DNA from: Enoplosus armatus
Taxonomy: Eukaryota; Chordata; Actinopteri; Centrarchiformes; Enoplosidae
Length of the DNA stretch: 64,000 nt
Reading direction: 5' to 3'
Assembly: GCF_043641665.1 (NCBI RefSeq)
Contig: NC_092189.1
Location: forward strand, 12,678,833-12,742,832
Made by a program: the position numbers and the translations under genes. Of the stretch, positions 25,412 through 38,779 are shown one piece after another. Position 1 is the first letter of the stretch, and every line of letters starts with the position of its first letter. The notes beneath the pieces were generated by a model. The model ran no database searches. It was not told the origin of the DNA and saw nothing but the letters and a program-made list of their open reading frames with translations.

Positions 25412-28329
25412 ACAGGCTGCTGTACCGGCGACAACCGCAGAGAAGGATAAAGTATTTAAAAGTATTAAACGATTACTATGTGTTAACCATGCACACATAT
25501 CCAGTTTCATGCAGGTCCTCTCTCTGTTATATACCTCATTGATCCAAATGCACCTTTTATTTTCATCTTGCAGCGATTAAATAAAAAACTTAAAATACGA
25601 ATATGAAAAAGTTGTGGTTTTATTTACATTCTTTCAGTAATAACTACTTCAAAATATCGTGGAAGATCATGATTTGTTTTTATTTAAGTTTTTTGATTGT
25701 TTCCATCACACGGAGGTCAAGGGTCAGGTCACTTTCAACAGAGCACCTGAGTGGATTCAGTGTGTTTCTTTTAGACATTTCAGCCAGGTGGATGCTGGAG
25801 TTAACAACAGTCTATCTGCAGCACAAAGGAAATCACTGAACTGCAAAATGCACTGATGAAGTTTCTCCATCCAGCCATATGTTGTTAACTAAGTTAAAAT
25901 CATCTCAAGCAGTTAAAGTGACCAGATGCTGTATAATGTGGACGTCAATCACAAGCTGTGTGTACATCCTATTAATAATAGCACATTAAAATGGGGTATC
26001 AAAGCAACTAATTTACTGCTACAGACTGGTTGTCTACATGCTCAGACATGACTCGTCCACACACGTCTCAGAACGAGAGTTTAAATAAATTGTTTTATCA
26101 TCATAAGCGACGGGCAAACTTTGGACGAACAGCACAGAGTGTGATGAGATAAATGACGACATTTGACGTCCATGAATGACTGAATAGAGTGAGATGGACT
26201 GTACAGAGAGCGTGTTTTGAATGATTCATAGATTAATTAGCATGTTAGCGTGACTGACAAGACTCCGGTTTGTCTATTTAAGCTATCAGAGTGTGAGAAC
26301 TATATCTAAAATTACGTTTTAGTTCAGACACTCCTCTATGGAGGACCCAGAGGGCCCTGCAAAGTATTTGACTATTTGGCGTTACTCAAATACTATAAAT
26401 AAATATAAATATAAATACAGAAATAAATCCATCACAAATAGATAAATACAAAATGTACAACTCAATAAATAAATCCCTTAAAAAAAAAATATATATATAC
26501 AGTATAGCTGTTGAAGTAATGATAAAACATTAGAAGTGATTTCCAATAATAATTAGATCAAATAAAAAGGTGATTTGTAAATAAATTGAAGAACTGAAAG
26601 GTGATAAATTAATTCCTAAAATAAATGATAGAATTTGTCCACACAATACAGATGAATAAAGATCAACATTTGAAAAGTCAAATTTGAGAGACACATTTCA
26701 TTGCTCAGGAGGGCAGAAATTATGATCATAAATGCAATTAATTCAATCTGTAAAACAAAACAAAAAAAACATTATATGCAATAAAGATAAACAATAGGCT
26801 ATACACAAACCCAAACATCGGCTCCTTATCTCAACCGGGACGTTGAGACTGACAGGTCAATGTTTCAATGATCCTGAGAAAGAAGCTGCTTTGCATAAAG
26901 ATTTACTATGAGTTATGGTTCAATGGGCTGTTGAAAAAAATCAATTGCACAGTAACAGAACACATCGTGTGTGCAAGAAGATGTGTGTATTTGATGGTGG
27001 AGTATGTCCTACATTTCAACCAACCAACCCCTCCACAGGACAGATTTGTGAGTTGTATCGACTTGTTTTTAAACATCATTCAGAGCCTCAGGAACTGATG
27101 TACAGAGAAATCTGTGCCTGATAAAATTTGACTCTGGTGCAACCTTTTGTAATATTGAAGTGAATGAATAAGCAAACTCCCTCAAACTACATCCAGTTAT
27201 GTTCCTCTGCAACAATGAATTTAAAATGCCTTTTTTTTCTGTTGGAAGTCACAGACAGCCAAAAACCCTATTTTGGGAAATAACTCAAAACCCCTTAAAC
27301 TCAGTTATCACATTTAGAAAGAACCTTTGCAGCCAAACACAAGTTCTTGTTTTAGTTTCCAACATTTCAGTGAATATATCAGGCCCCTTTTTCACAGCAG
27401 ACATTTTCACTTGTCAGAGCTGGAAAAGCACAGTGAAACAAATTCACTGATAACGAGTTCCATCGAGTGTCCCAGTGAGCCAGCACGAACAAGACCGGGA
27501 CCCTGGAACCAGCTCAGCTAAATGGAACGCAGTTGTTCTTTAATGTTCAATTCAATCAGTTACACCTGTGCTTTTGTTCACATTATATGGGATGTATGAA
27601 AGCATCATAATGGTTGTTGTATGATATGAAAGTTGATTGTGTGAGGATTAAAATACTGTGCACTGACAACACGATGCATATCCATTACATTTTGGTTTAA
27701 TCACATTAAACAACGGTCGTTGGCTGATGTGAGGCCTCCATACTTGTTTGTTTTTCTGTAAGTTTTCCAGTCTTAATTATGACTTGGAAATTGACACAAA
27801 CGCTATTCGCAAGTCAGAAACACAAGTCAATAACTCCAAGATGACAGCACTGATGGCATTTTCCTGCTATGAGATGACGACATTTCTGCTGTAAAAAAGG
27901 TCCATTGCTCATGTTGGCTCACTGTCACAAAGTCGTGGTACTGGGACACTTTAATAGAGCAAAGCCATCGTTAATGTTATCATTAACACCTGTCAAATTG
28001 TCTGTTGTGAAAAAGACCCATTACCTCAGCTGCTGTGGTTTTCTTCTATAGCTCGTTAACTGATTGCAGATACTTTTGCTTTTCTAATTGCTTGAATGAA
28101 AAACATCAGTCCTGATAACAAGGAACGAAAATAACTGAGCTAATCAAGCATCCAGATCCATTCCAAGACTTCTGGTTTTGATAAGGTAATTTGCAGATTT
28201 TCAGATGCACTGACAATGCAGCAGCAACAATAACACTACTAAATGATACTAATATATTTGAATATGAATATACATATCAATATTAATGCATCAGTAGTTT
28301 TTTAGGGACTTTGTTATGAAGCCTACTGT
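25412..28329. other. AT-rich intergenic stretch
   Basis: No gene is seen. About 26380-26800 is low-complexity AT-rich sequence ('aaataaatataaatataaat' and similar) with a short TA run near 26488. Open frames of 60-85 codons here have no family resemblance. Confidence 0.6.
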
Positions 28330-28800
28330 ACGTGTGTTTGCCAAAAAGTCTTCACTGTTAAGGATCACTGAGATGCTTTTTGGCAAACTTCAGACAAGAA
28401 TTAATTATTCTTCCTAGTGAGCAGTGGTTTCTGTCTTGGTACTGTGCCACGAATCTAATTTTTCTCCAGGTTCTTTTTCATGGTGGACTCATGAATGCCG
28501 ACCGAAGCCTGCAGACAAAAGAAGCCTGCAGACAAAAGAAGCCTGCAGACCCCAGGATGTTGAAATGCTGTATGATTTTTATACTTTGCTCTTGGAGAGA
28601 TTTTGGCAGGACCTCTTGGAAGATTCACAAGTGTCCCAGAGTTTCTCCACTTGTACGGTATGTAGTTGGCTGGGATTCAGTGGAGTCCTGGAGCTTTTGG
28701 AATGACTTTGGAAGTTTTTCCAGACTGACAGGCGTCAACACCCCTCTGGAGATGTTGTGAGATTGCATTTGATCGTGACGTGATTTGGTTCTCAAACCCC
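28330..28800 (-). pseudogene. Tc1/mariner-type transposase remnant (5' part, broken)
   Basis: Read on the - strand from about 28800 downwards, in several frames, the sequence keeps the order of a fish Tc1-like transposase. There is an N-terminal helix-turn-helix relic, then 'YKWRNSGTLVNLPRGPAKIS' with PRAK (about 28590-28665). A 'HESTMKKNLEKN' segment, RGTVPRQKPLLTRKN (about 28405-28450) and LKFAKKHLSDP (about 28370-28400) follow. In intact elements these are the paired-like DNA-binding domain and the start of the catalytic domain. Frameshifts and stops separate the blocks. The sequence ends before the DDE catalytic residues. A 17-bp tandem duplication (28507-28551) sits in the middle. It cannot encode an active protein. 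Confidence 0.75.
28507..28551. repeat. 17-bp tandem repeat, about 2.6 copies
   Basis: The unit gcctgcagacaaaagaa occurs twice in full and once in part, with no mismatch between copies. It lies inside the Tc1-like transposase remnant, so it arose after the element decayed or contributed to its frameshifting. Confidence 0.9.
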
Positions 28801-28965
28801 TGTTGATGGTTTTTCTCATGGTTATGGCCAAAGTTTCTCAGATGTGTAACTGTCAGGCCTCCAAATCAGACAGGATAGCTGCCACATTTGTGAAAGAGTT
28901 GAGGAAGAAGACTATGCATTAATAATCTGACCAATCTTAACGTGAGAAAAGGGGGTAATGTTAAC

Positions 28966-29435
28966 ATTTAAAGGAAAAATTCAACATTTCGGGAAATACG
29001 CTTATTTGTTACTTTTTGAACAGAGCCAGGCTAGATGTATCCCCCTTCTTCCAGTCTTTGTGCTAAGCTTCTCGTTTAACATTCCCATCAGAAACAAATA
29101 AACTTAGCTCCCAAAAAGTTATTCCTCTAAATATAAGGTCACAGCCAGCAGCCGGTCAACTCAAAACAGCTACCCTGGCACTGTCTGAAAGTTACAAAAT
29201 CCACCTACCAGCACCTCTAAAACTCACTAATTAACACATCGTACCTTGTTTTATTTGTACAAAAACAAAAGTGTAAAAACGCGAAGTTGTGGTGTTACAG
29301 GGTGTTATGTGTCGGACTATTTTTCGACTGCGTGCAGTGACTTGCTGAGGTTGTGAAAGGTGGATTTTGTTTCCAGTCTTTCGGCTAAGCTAATTTAACC
29401 GGCTACTAGCTGTAGCTTCATATTTTACTGACACA
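28966..29435 (+). repeat. Dispersed 'ttcaacatttcgggaaatacgc' family repeat (copy 1)
   Basis: It begins 'aaaggaaaaattcaacattt' and 'gggaaatacgcttatttg', then has 'ccagcagccggt', 'aaaatccacctaccagcacc', 'actcactaattaacacat', and ends with 'gctaagctaatttaaccggc'. I recognise this order from a common non-autonomous repeat of perch-like fishes. The copy at 43514-43757 shares its left end. Confidence 0.65.
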
Positions 29436-29604
29436 CATGACACTGGTATTGATCATCTACATCTACATCATCTACATTTAGAAGTTTACATTTAGCCTGA
29501 ATGAAATGTGTTGCATAACCCACATTATTTGTAAATGTAAAACAACTTTTACTATGAAGATGATAACAGAGGGAGTTATCAAAGGCCTCATATTACTTTT
29601 TTAG

Positions 29605-29653
<49 letters not shown>

Positions 29654-29795
29654 CCAATTGACCTGAAGCCCCTTTAAAAGCAGCCCTGTGATGCGGCTGC
29701 TGTTTGACATAGTTAGGGAAATTCCATCTTATTAGACCTAATTATCATTCTTCAATCTGTTTCTACTTAAATAAGGTCCAGACAGCAATCAGTGA

Positions 29796-29841
<46 letters not shown>

Positions 29842-32800
29842 AAACTCAATGTGGTCTTAATTTTCATTAATGTGGGGACGGTTGGTGGGTTGGCAGGGGA
29901 GCGGGTGAGTCTCACGGTACCTGAAACATAAAACATATCTAATCCCATGATTCCATTAGCAGAAGACCAAAACACATCATTCTTCTCAGCTCAAAACTAC
30001 ACACAGGTGGTCAAACACACTCGCAGCTCCCGAGACGCCATGAGCCGCTAATAGTAACGCTCACTGCTCACCACAGGAGGGCAACAGAGATCTATAAAAA
30101 CAGCATGGTGCTACTTTTTACAAGATAAGTCTATTTAACCTCTTTAACTACTGGCCAATCATTTAGGAAACAGTACTGTGGGCTGAAACAAAACAGTTTC
30201 CAGTGGTGTTATTTACCCCATGGCAAGATTTGGAGCAGGAGCTTTCTCCTTAATGTAATCCAGTGCTCTCCTCAAACACTGAAAACAAAAGCATGAATAC
30301 ATCTTTTTGACACATCTCCTTGGTTCCAGCCTCTTGATCCCTCCAGTAACTTGGAGGCTTTTCCTCTGCTTCTCAGTCCTAAAGCCATATAACTCTTGCC
30401 TTGTCCAACTTGGAATGTGTTTTCCCATTATTCTCCATTACACCGATTCTGCCCAACATCTCATCTGTTGCTTCACTGCAGAGCTTCATACATCTTCCTT
30501 ATGTGGGTGCGGCCTGTCAATCCTGTAAGATTAATGGATTTACCAAAAATCAATCCCAAAAGCAGCCCCAACCGTATGTGTTTTAAACTTGCTAATGCAC
30601 ACCTGCACATGGTATCATTTATTGAGACAATGATGGCCAAGTCACAACAAAACTGTATGAGGAACAGATGACTTTAAAATGTTTCTTAGTAGTTGAACTG
30701 AAATAAAATATAATTTTAATTCTTTTCAATTTGTTTGACAAGTTAAAATGTCTTCTTAGCAGTAGAACTATGTGTCACCAAACCACCGGCAACATGGCTG
30801 TAAAACCACCATCACCGGCAGTTATACCTAAATAAATACAGTTGAAAGGAGTTACACACTGTACGTTATAGTTTCACCTGCTAACGAACCTCTACAAATA
30901 CACAACAACACAACAAATGTAGCTAATTTATTATTTATTTGGTGTGACTGCGAGGCTGGGGGGGACAGCTAAGACCCCCTCCTTTGCATTACATGGGACG
31001 AACACAACACTTAGAGTGTGCATGAGCTTCACAATATCACACAGCAGGTGTTGAAATAACATGAAAGAAAAGTAATGTCTCATGGAAATCAGACTAACTG
31101 GGATGCTAGTGGAAGCTAACAAAGTGGATGCTAGTTAGCTTGGTAGCTTCCACTTTCCGAGTGAAATACAAACTTAGTCCGTGCAACTGTTGAACGATGT
31201 AAAAGGACAGACGTCTTAAATCCGTAATGGTACATAACCAATGTGGAAAAGGGGAATAAAACACCTTGTATTGATGTTGGTAGGCTGTACAGGGCTATAA
31301 TGGAAATTGACAACGTATCTCCAAGCAATGTTCTCCATAGGATGTCAGTCAGCTGCTGCAAGAAAAAACAGCTTTGAAGCTTTGTCCAACAACACTTTTA
31401 TTCTCTTTTGAAAATGGCTACATAATAGTTTACATTTTATATACAAAAAGTGAATAAAATTGACATTTTCATTTGACTTTAAACCTTTTTGCATTATCCA
31501 TCACTACAGATCAAGCAAGCCATGGGAGCTTTTCAGCTTGTTTTTCGGAGCGAGGAGCCAGGCATGCTGGCAAGAAAAATGAGATTTATTATAACCAAAT
31601 AAGACTTCAGAATTGAAAGAAGATGTGAAAATGGAGTCCAGGTTGAACGTGGCCTGAGTTGTACTTTCGAGGGGCATTTGGACCTTCAGGGCATTGAGTG
31701 TAGGCCGTGATTACCCTCCCTGCTGTTCCTCTGCACGCTCCTGCACTGAAGCTCAATGGGCAGAGCATAGCACCAGCCGTGCTGTGGTTAGGGGTTAGAC
31801 TCCCACTGTGGCTCCCCAAATTGAAACTGTATGTCTGAACAGTACTGAAAGACCAATAATGCAATATATCCTCCAAATTGCTTATGGTGCATTTGTACCC
31901 TGTGAAGCGAGTAGGTGCCTAAAAATAATTAGCACATTCATCTTTTTTCTTTTTCACGGGGACTCCTGCTGTCTGAAAATGGCAGCCACCACTGAGAGCG
32001 GTGTAAAATCAAATAGATCCCGCTGTGCCGTTGCGCCTGTGGGCCAATCAAACGTCTCCCTCTGGCTTGAATTATGACATGAAGCTTTTTAAGCCAGGGG
32101 CATGGAGTCAGAGGAACCCTGAGTGCGCATAAAACCAAGGCAGCACTAGTACAGGACAAGCATATTCGCATAAATATGAGATAATTACATGACAGTGTCG
32201 CGACCGCCGGCGACAGCACATGATGGATGAGCCAGGGAAAGAAAACATGAACAAGGCGAGCGGAGAAAGACACAGTGCTACCGGTGTAACACAAACTGTG
32301 GACGGAGGGATGGGGGTGAAAGGCAAAACAAAAGATGGAGTGGAGGAGGAGGCGAGAATGGTGAAGGTCTTAGTGTCTCAGGCCTCAAGTATTACCCCTC
32401 TCCCCTCGCCCTTCTTCTATTTCTGCCTTTTAAGGAACTCCATAACTTCAAGTAGATAATGAGTGCCTTGAAGCAGGCAGAGTAAATCAGACAGAGAACA
32501 ACGGAGGGAGAGAGAAAAGGTGTATGTGAGGGGGGGTGAGGGTGGATTGAGCGAGGCAGTGGGAAACAGTGGAAGGAAGAAGAAGATTAGAAGTGATAAC
32601 AAATGAAGCCAGAGAGGCAGAGAGACGAGCTGAGCTGAGTGGAGATGTGTGATAAGATCTTGCATTAACTTAAAAGCATACTTTAATGAAACTCCACCAA
32701 GGGCTTTAGAGAGGGAGAAGCAAAGATGGATCCCATGCAGGTTAGGAAAATACACACTCATAGTAGATGTTTTTGAGTTCTTGATTATGTGTTTAACCCT

Positions 32801-33554
32801 GAATCCCCTTCTCACCATTCTTTACACTCATCGCGTTTCTCATTTTACAGTCTGAACAGCCGCAATCGGATTCCCGTCTTTCTTAGCCGTTCTTTTCAAC
32901 ATTTCCGGCCGAGGGAAAGCTTGTGACTTGAACCTTGAGAGGGCACAGCGAATTTGGGATCCAAGGAGACCGCAAACTCATCACTGGGTTCAAATCAACA
33001 GTGATTGAGTCAACTTTAAACTTCGACCCTTATTGGAATCATATGTGTCAGAGTGAGGGCCTCAGTAAGCTTCAAACAAAGTGCTTGTCAGGCTGTCTTT
33101 TTTCAGTCTTTATACTACTTCACAAGTCACGTAAAGTCAGTTTTATATAGTCCAAAATCACAAGTTACAAATTTGCCTCAAAGGACTTTACAATATGTAC
33201 AGCACAAGACATCGTTTATCGTTAGACGGATACAACCCCCCCCCCCCCCAAAAAAACCCTTTAACAGGAAAAAAGGAAGACACAACAGAGGAGGGATCCT
33301 TCTTCCAGTACGAACAAGTATACAGAAATGTCAACATATCGTATGTACCATCACTTCTCTTGCATACTGAGTGCAACACAATGAAGGGAGAGACAGTCCA
33401 AAAATGTAGAAAGATCAGGGAGGCAGTGTGATGCAGGTGAGGGCTATGATGGCAGACTTTAAGTCCTGCTTCAGAGTGTGGCCATTTGAAACTGGTATCA
33501 ACACTTTTGTCTTCAGACAGGATTGGACGGCACATTGTACAATCTGTTTCAACA
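29436..33554. other. Intergenic stretch without a recognised gene
   Basis: It holds a (GT)n run (about 29608-29650), a (CA)n run (about 29799-29840), and unremarkable AT-rich DNA. A purine-rich interval at 32470-32650 yields spurious reverse-strand reading frames. A C12A7-like homopolymer junction occurs at about 33236-33256. Confidence 0.6.
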
Positions 33555-33868
33555 CAATCTCGGAAACCCATCAGCTATCGTCTAATGACGATTTAGCCTC
33601 TGGGGGAAACGACCAGTGTTTCAGGGCTTCCAGTGTAGCCCTTTCATACCTGGATAACAGATAGCCTAACAGATATACAGGCCAAGACTTCCTCTTCTTT
33701 GCACCGGCCATTGTTTACAGTCTGATTAGCAATCTTGGAACCTATCATCTCTCATCGATTTGAATGCAGATACATTTATAAAAGCTAATAAAAAGCTAAT
33801 ATCTGGGGTTCCAAGATTGATAAATAGCTAAATCGTTCTCAGACAATAGCCGATGGGTTCTGAGATTG
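33555..33868. repeat. Nested inverted repeat (MITE-like)
   Basis: The outer arms are 33555-33596 and 33828-33868: the left starts caatctcggaaacccatcag and the right ends gatgggttctgagattg, about 85% complementary. The inner arms 33730-33742 (caatcttggaacc) and 33807-33819 (ggttccaagattg) are a perfect 13-bp inverted repeat. The two arm sets resemble each other (caatct-ggaacc), as if one terminal sequence had been duplicated inward. No coding capacity is present. Confidence 0.7.
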
Positions 33869-34049
33869 CATTTCGGCCAATGCGTTCTGCCTCTTTTGCT
33901 TTCCACATGAACTGTCAATACTACTCGGACTACAGACGGACTACAAATGGAAACCAGAAGTCTTCCGATAAAAAAATCTTGTCCCTTGCCTAAAGATTCT
34001 GCATTCATATGCAGATATCTGTTTATAGAGATTAGTTTCAACAAAACTG

Positions 34050-34640
34050 AACCCTTAAAGCTGCTCTAATCAATATTTCTATATCAACAAAAGGTCAGAT
34101 AACTATATGTAATGTGAAAGGGGTCACTAGTGATGAACTTACAGACAATTATCATCCAACTCTGCATTCCCCTCAGCTCTACAGAGCATTTTAGCATATT
34201 TCAGCTCACTGAGATTTTTGTGGTCCGCAACTTTAGCATTTTGACTAAAGTTTGACTCTAATCCCTCTCGTAGTATCATTTACGGCCACAGCAGGCTGCT
34301 GTTTTTAGTGAAAAAGCTCTGATAAACCCATTGTTCACTACCTGCCCAGTATCAAACAGCAGACAGACACAGTTAGCGACAAGCTGGTGAACATAGTGCG
34401 GCATTTAGCTGCTAAAGAGTCAGATATTTCCCTCAGGAGTTGGTGGAGCCCAAAGGCAGAGCTAAAAGGAGAGTAAATATGGGACTTTATCAAGACCAGA
34501 AACACAACTCTAAATTATTGTTGTTCTGTGTCTGCTGGACGTGTAAGGCAACTGTTCGCCAAATACATTTTATAAGGTGATAATATGTCAATGTTGTGTT
34601 TACAGCTTGTCGTGGCCAAAAAGTGTTTAAAGCAGCCTTA
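34050..34640 (-). repeat. Dispersed 'agctgcttta' family repeat (copy 3, reversed)
   Basis: It starts 'aaagctgctctaatcaatat' and ends 'aaagtgtttaaagcagcctt'. Internally, 'agctgctaaagagtcagata' and 'ccctcaggagttggtggag' are the reverse complement of motifs in the copy at 46190-46590. Confidence 0.65.
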
Positions 34641-36441
34641 AAGTGCTCCACCGAAGCTTCTAGTTGTGGGATCTGAAACTGTTAATGCAATTTGTTACAC
34701 ATTCATTCAACTAATGAGAAAATAATAAAATGACCCTCTTGCCGGCTTGGCTAACTGTAGCTGCTGCAGACTATGAAACGACTGTGTCTGAGCATCTCTG
34801 TGGTGCAGTTCAATTTCCTACTTTTCAGTTGCACTTCCCAGTGAAAAGTGACAACAGTCAGTCTAATAGAAAACAAATAGCACCCAAGTTCCAAATAATA
34901 ATCTCGTGTGACGTCAAGGAAAAAATAAGTCCCATTCTTTACCCTTATTTCAAGCTCTGTCTCTGTTTTACTGTGTTTCTCTGTATTTAGCTTTCCCATT
35001 CGTTCGGTTCTCTGTCCCTAAACCACAACAGTTGTGGGAAATCAGTCCCAGCTGTCAGCACTTTGATTTGATTGTAGAATGTGTCAATCAAGCCGGGGCA
35101 CATTGCGCAAAATCTAATTCTAGTCACTGGTTATTTCAGCTCCCACCGAGCTCTTTGCAGTGGGATTAATTTTGACTGTCACACAGAACCGAGGAACCCA
35201 GGGCGAAGCTGACCAGCAGCATCTGATGTTTGTTCCATCTACCAAGCACACCGAACATGAAAGCACAAACTTATTCAAAACAACTTGTTCTGGGATCCCT
35301 TTGAATATTCTTGCTCCTAGCAGTAAATACTTGCATGGCAGGGTTGCATGGCAGCTGTGAGATTATCCATTTTTTTTTAAAAACATGTAAAAACTTTCCG
35401 GATATGAACTGGCAGCACTGAGAGAAACAGAGACTCAGCCTTGCTGCACACTGTGGGAATCTCTCCTCTGGATATCTGCAGGGATGTGGTGGTTTAGCAG
35501 GTTTGAGATGAAGAGTTCAGATCCCTGTCAAACATCAAACTGGTGTCACAAATAGGATGTGAATCAAAACCGGTCAGACTCATTCATCCGTCTGGTCAGA
35601 AAGAGAAAGAAAAGCTGAATCCAGACTCTCCCTCTTCCTCTAAACTTTTCTTCCTTGCTGATCCTGGTCCGTCCTTCCAGGCAGACACAGGCATGCCTTG
35701 CTTGAGTTTGTTTTGGTCCAGTCTTGTCTTAATGTGCTCAAACGGTGAAAGACCAAAAAGGAATTAAAGAAAACTCAGACAGCGTGACGGAATGAAGAAA
35801 TAGCATCACATTACCGTAGGGTTTTTAAAAGGCCCGTAAAAAGATATGCCCTGTGTACTTTCCACGCCTGGACCGGGAAAATATTTGGTTCTGCCTTTCC
35901 TACGCTTTTGATACACTGTGGGAGAGGGGAAAAAATGATCCAGAGTTTGAGAGACTTTCAGAAAGCAAACGAGGACGCCATCAACAAATGTGTGTCTGAC
36001 GAAATGTGTATTGTATGCAGGTGTGTATAAGACAGGGGTGTGAGAATAAAGTGGATGAAAAACTGTTTCATACAGTCACATTGTGGAGAATCACCCACAA
36101 GGTTTGGTTAAAGTTAAAGAACCAGGCTTGCAATTGTCTGTATTTGTGTTGTTGCCTACAAATACCATAAAAAGACCAAAACCAGCAATGTATTAATCTG
36201 TTTTCTGACTCCTCCAGCCCCAAGCCTGTTGGTTCCTGAAGATGCAAATCTTTTAAAATAGATCAGAAATATACACTTCGATTCTTTAAAAAGGCTTGAA
36301 TTAATTGAAACATTATGGTGCTGCAGTTTTTAGCAAATTTTACTCAAACATGGGGTAAATAGTGAATTTTTTGAGTTAAGATTTTGGTAGATGTAAGTCA
36401 ATGTAACGTCTCTTCCTGAGTGACAAAAACAAGTGTGCGAC

Positions 36442-36486
<45 letters not shown>

Positions 36487-36599
36487 GAGTCTGTAGTTCT
36501 TCCATAATCTCCTGTCTTTGTGTGTCCCGCAGACAGTTTAAAAGCTTTCTATTTACCTTTCGCACCATTCTCCCATTTTCAGGTCGCAGAGCAGGATGG

Positions 36600-36650
<51 letters not shown>

Positions 36651-37314
36651 AAAGAGCAAGAGACAGAGCACTGTAAGTCCTCCTAGTGTGAGTAGACAGC
36701 TGGTCCAAAACAGGCGTTTTAGTCTCTAACAAACCGTGACACGTCAAACATGTAACGTAGACCGCGATACACCAACATGTAAAATGCATCATTGACTCCC
36801 ACCCAAGGCCTCAGGGAAAAGAAAAGCGAAAAAAAATCCTTTTGCTCACACACCACTGCAGCCATTAATCATAAATGAAGTTTTACGAGGGATGAGGAGG
36901 AATATGATTGTCATAAAATGAGCAAAACAAATGCGCAGAGAAGTTCCTGGCTATAGCCGCTGGAATCACCTCAGGATAGCTTGGCTCGGGGAACAAAGGT
37001 GCTGACATATACCCTGTGTTTGGATGCGTGTTTACCTCACTCTGTTTCGCTATCCCCCCACCTGCCCCCGCTGCTTCCCCCTCTGTTTTGAATTTGCGTG
37101 CCTGTGCTTTTGCCAGGATGCATGTCAGTTATCAGACTTATTAGATGCCATCAAACGTCTCCTCTATCATCTGTCTGTCATCTGGCTTTCTCTCTCTGCT
37201 TAAAAGCAGCTTGTTTGTTTTTCAACACTCTCTCACCACATACACTTATAAACATACATTAAATGCAAACCCTGACAAGACAGACAAGCAGAAAGAAAGA
37301 AACAGAGAGAAAAA
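34641..37314. other. Intergenic stretch without a recognised gene
   Basis: This is non-coding DNA with two long GT tracts (about 36441-36482 and 36602-36648). No exon-like or RNA-gene signal could be supported. Confidence 0.6.
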
Positions 37315-38215
37315 AAGTCAAGTCTACTGTCTCCTGTCGCCCACTAAACAGGGACTACAGCAACAGCTGGACAAAAGTCAGAACTGGGCCCTGGCAGTAA
37401 ATATGAAGAAAACTAATGTCCTGATTTAATGATCCCATTAAAATCTGGCATAAATATTTGATAGTGTCATCCAGCCCATTGCACTCTATGGTAGTGAAGT
37501 ATGGGTGTCCACTCCACTCATTCACTGTACGGGTACACAGAAAAACACCAACAAATGCATGTAGAGCAGAATTAGCTGGATAATAGGCATTCAAAGAGTC
37601 CCCTCTGTCAGTTGGTGCTGAGACTAACTGCCCCCTCTCAGACACACTAGGACCAGTCAACAACACTGCTTCCAAACACCTGTCCGAAAAAAACAGTCAT
37701 GTATGACGCAATGTAAAGAAACATATTTGGAACATTAGAAAGAAGTAACTAAAAGCCAAAGTAGATTAAAATGTTATCTGGCCCTAGAAAGAGATTATGA
37801 ATTGGCAGAATATCTCTCTAGAGATAAAAAGCAGAGACAGATCTTAATCGAGTGCAGGCTCAGTGACCACAAATTGGCAATCAAAAAAAGAAGACATGAA
37901 AAATCATGGCAACCAAAAGAGAAGAGAATATGTGTTAACTGTTCGACAGGTGAGGTTGAGACAGAGTTGCACTTCCTCCTACAATGTAAAACATTCAATG
38001 AAATAAGGAACATTTACTTTAGCAAGTTCAACTCTGTAATTTAAGATGTCACAGAGTTTAATGACCTCGTAAAAATAGACCTAGGAGAAGAAGACAGGCA
38101 ATATCTTGCTGCCCAATATGTATCAACATGCACACAAATTGTATTTTGATGCTTTGGCAACAATGTTTTTGAAACGTTCATGCCAATAAAGCCCTTTGAA
38201 TTTAATTGAGAAAAA
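37315..38215 (+). pseudogene. Non-LTR retrotransposon remnant (reverse transcriptase end and 3' domain)
   Basis: In + frames: a reverse-transcriptase segment LLSPTKQGLQQQLDKSQNWA with VNMKKTNVLI (about 37330-37427), then after a deletion IQPIALYGSEVW (about 37465-37505). A C-terminal cysteine-containing domain follows at 37795-38043 (RLSDHKLAIKKRRH, ICVNCSTGEVETELHFLLQC). The 3' end has gccaataaagccctttg and a gaattta-type tail (38180-38212). This order fits I/Nimb-like LINEs of fishes; the clade call is tentative. Frameshifts and deletions break it. Confidence 0.7.
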
Positions 38216-38779
38216 AGTACAGCAAAATGCACAAAACTGCATGAAAAAAACAATTCATCAAACATGTTTAGTTTTTACTGGACATGAAGCTTGACAGATC
38301 TGAACTTGAATACTGAGTTTGAGGTGATTAAAGATGGAATTTTGCATTTGTAATTATCCCTGACAGTAATCTGCAAATATCAGGTGTTTAAGACCATTAT
38401 ACTGCAGCATTACAGCATTAAAATACTTGTGATTCTGACTGGCTGCCAGGTGTCTGTTCAAATCATTTTGTAGTACACTTCAAACATAGTTTTGGTTGAC
38501 ATTTTAACCGCTCTTCTAAATCAGTGTGCAAGCTACTTTAAAATTCTGGTAACCATGGCAACAGTACTTCTGCTTCATGCATTGATGAAAATGGCCTAGC
38601 CATGACCCGAGTGACAACAAGCAAACTCTAAAAAACAATAACGCCAGACTCTCTGGGGGAAATTACAAAGCTGCATCTCTGACAAGAAGTTTCACTCTGG
38701 CTAAATTCAGGGAATTCCAATTCTGCAGAGTAATTGTGGAAACCAAGAGAACTTTTGTACTTACTGATACAGACTGAGT

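Noticed and set aside
28380..28760. 126-codon + strand open frame
   Set aside because: It is antisense to a recognisable Tc1-like transposase remnant, so the + frame is accidental.
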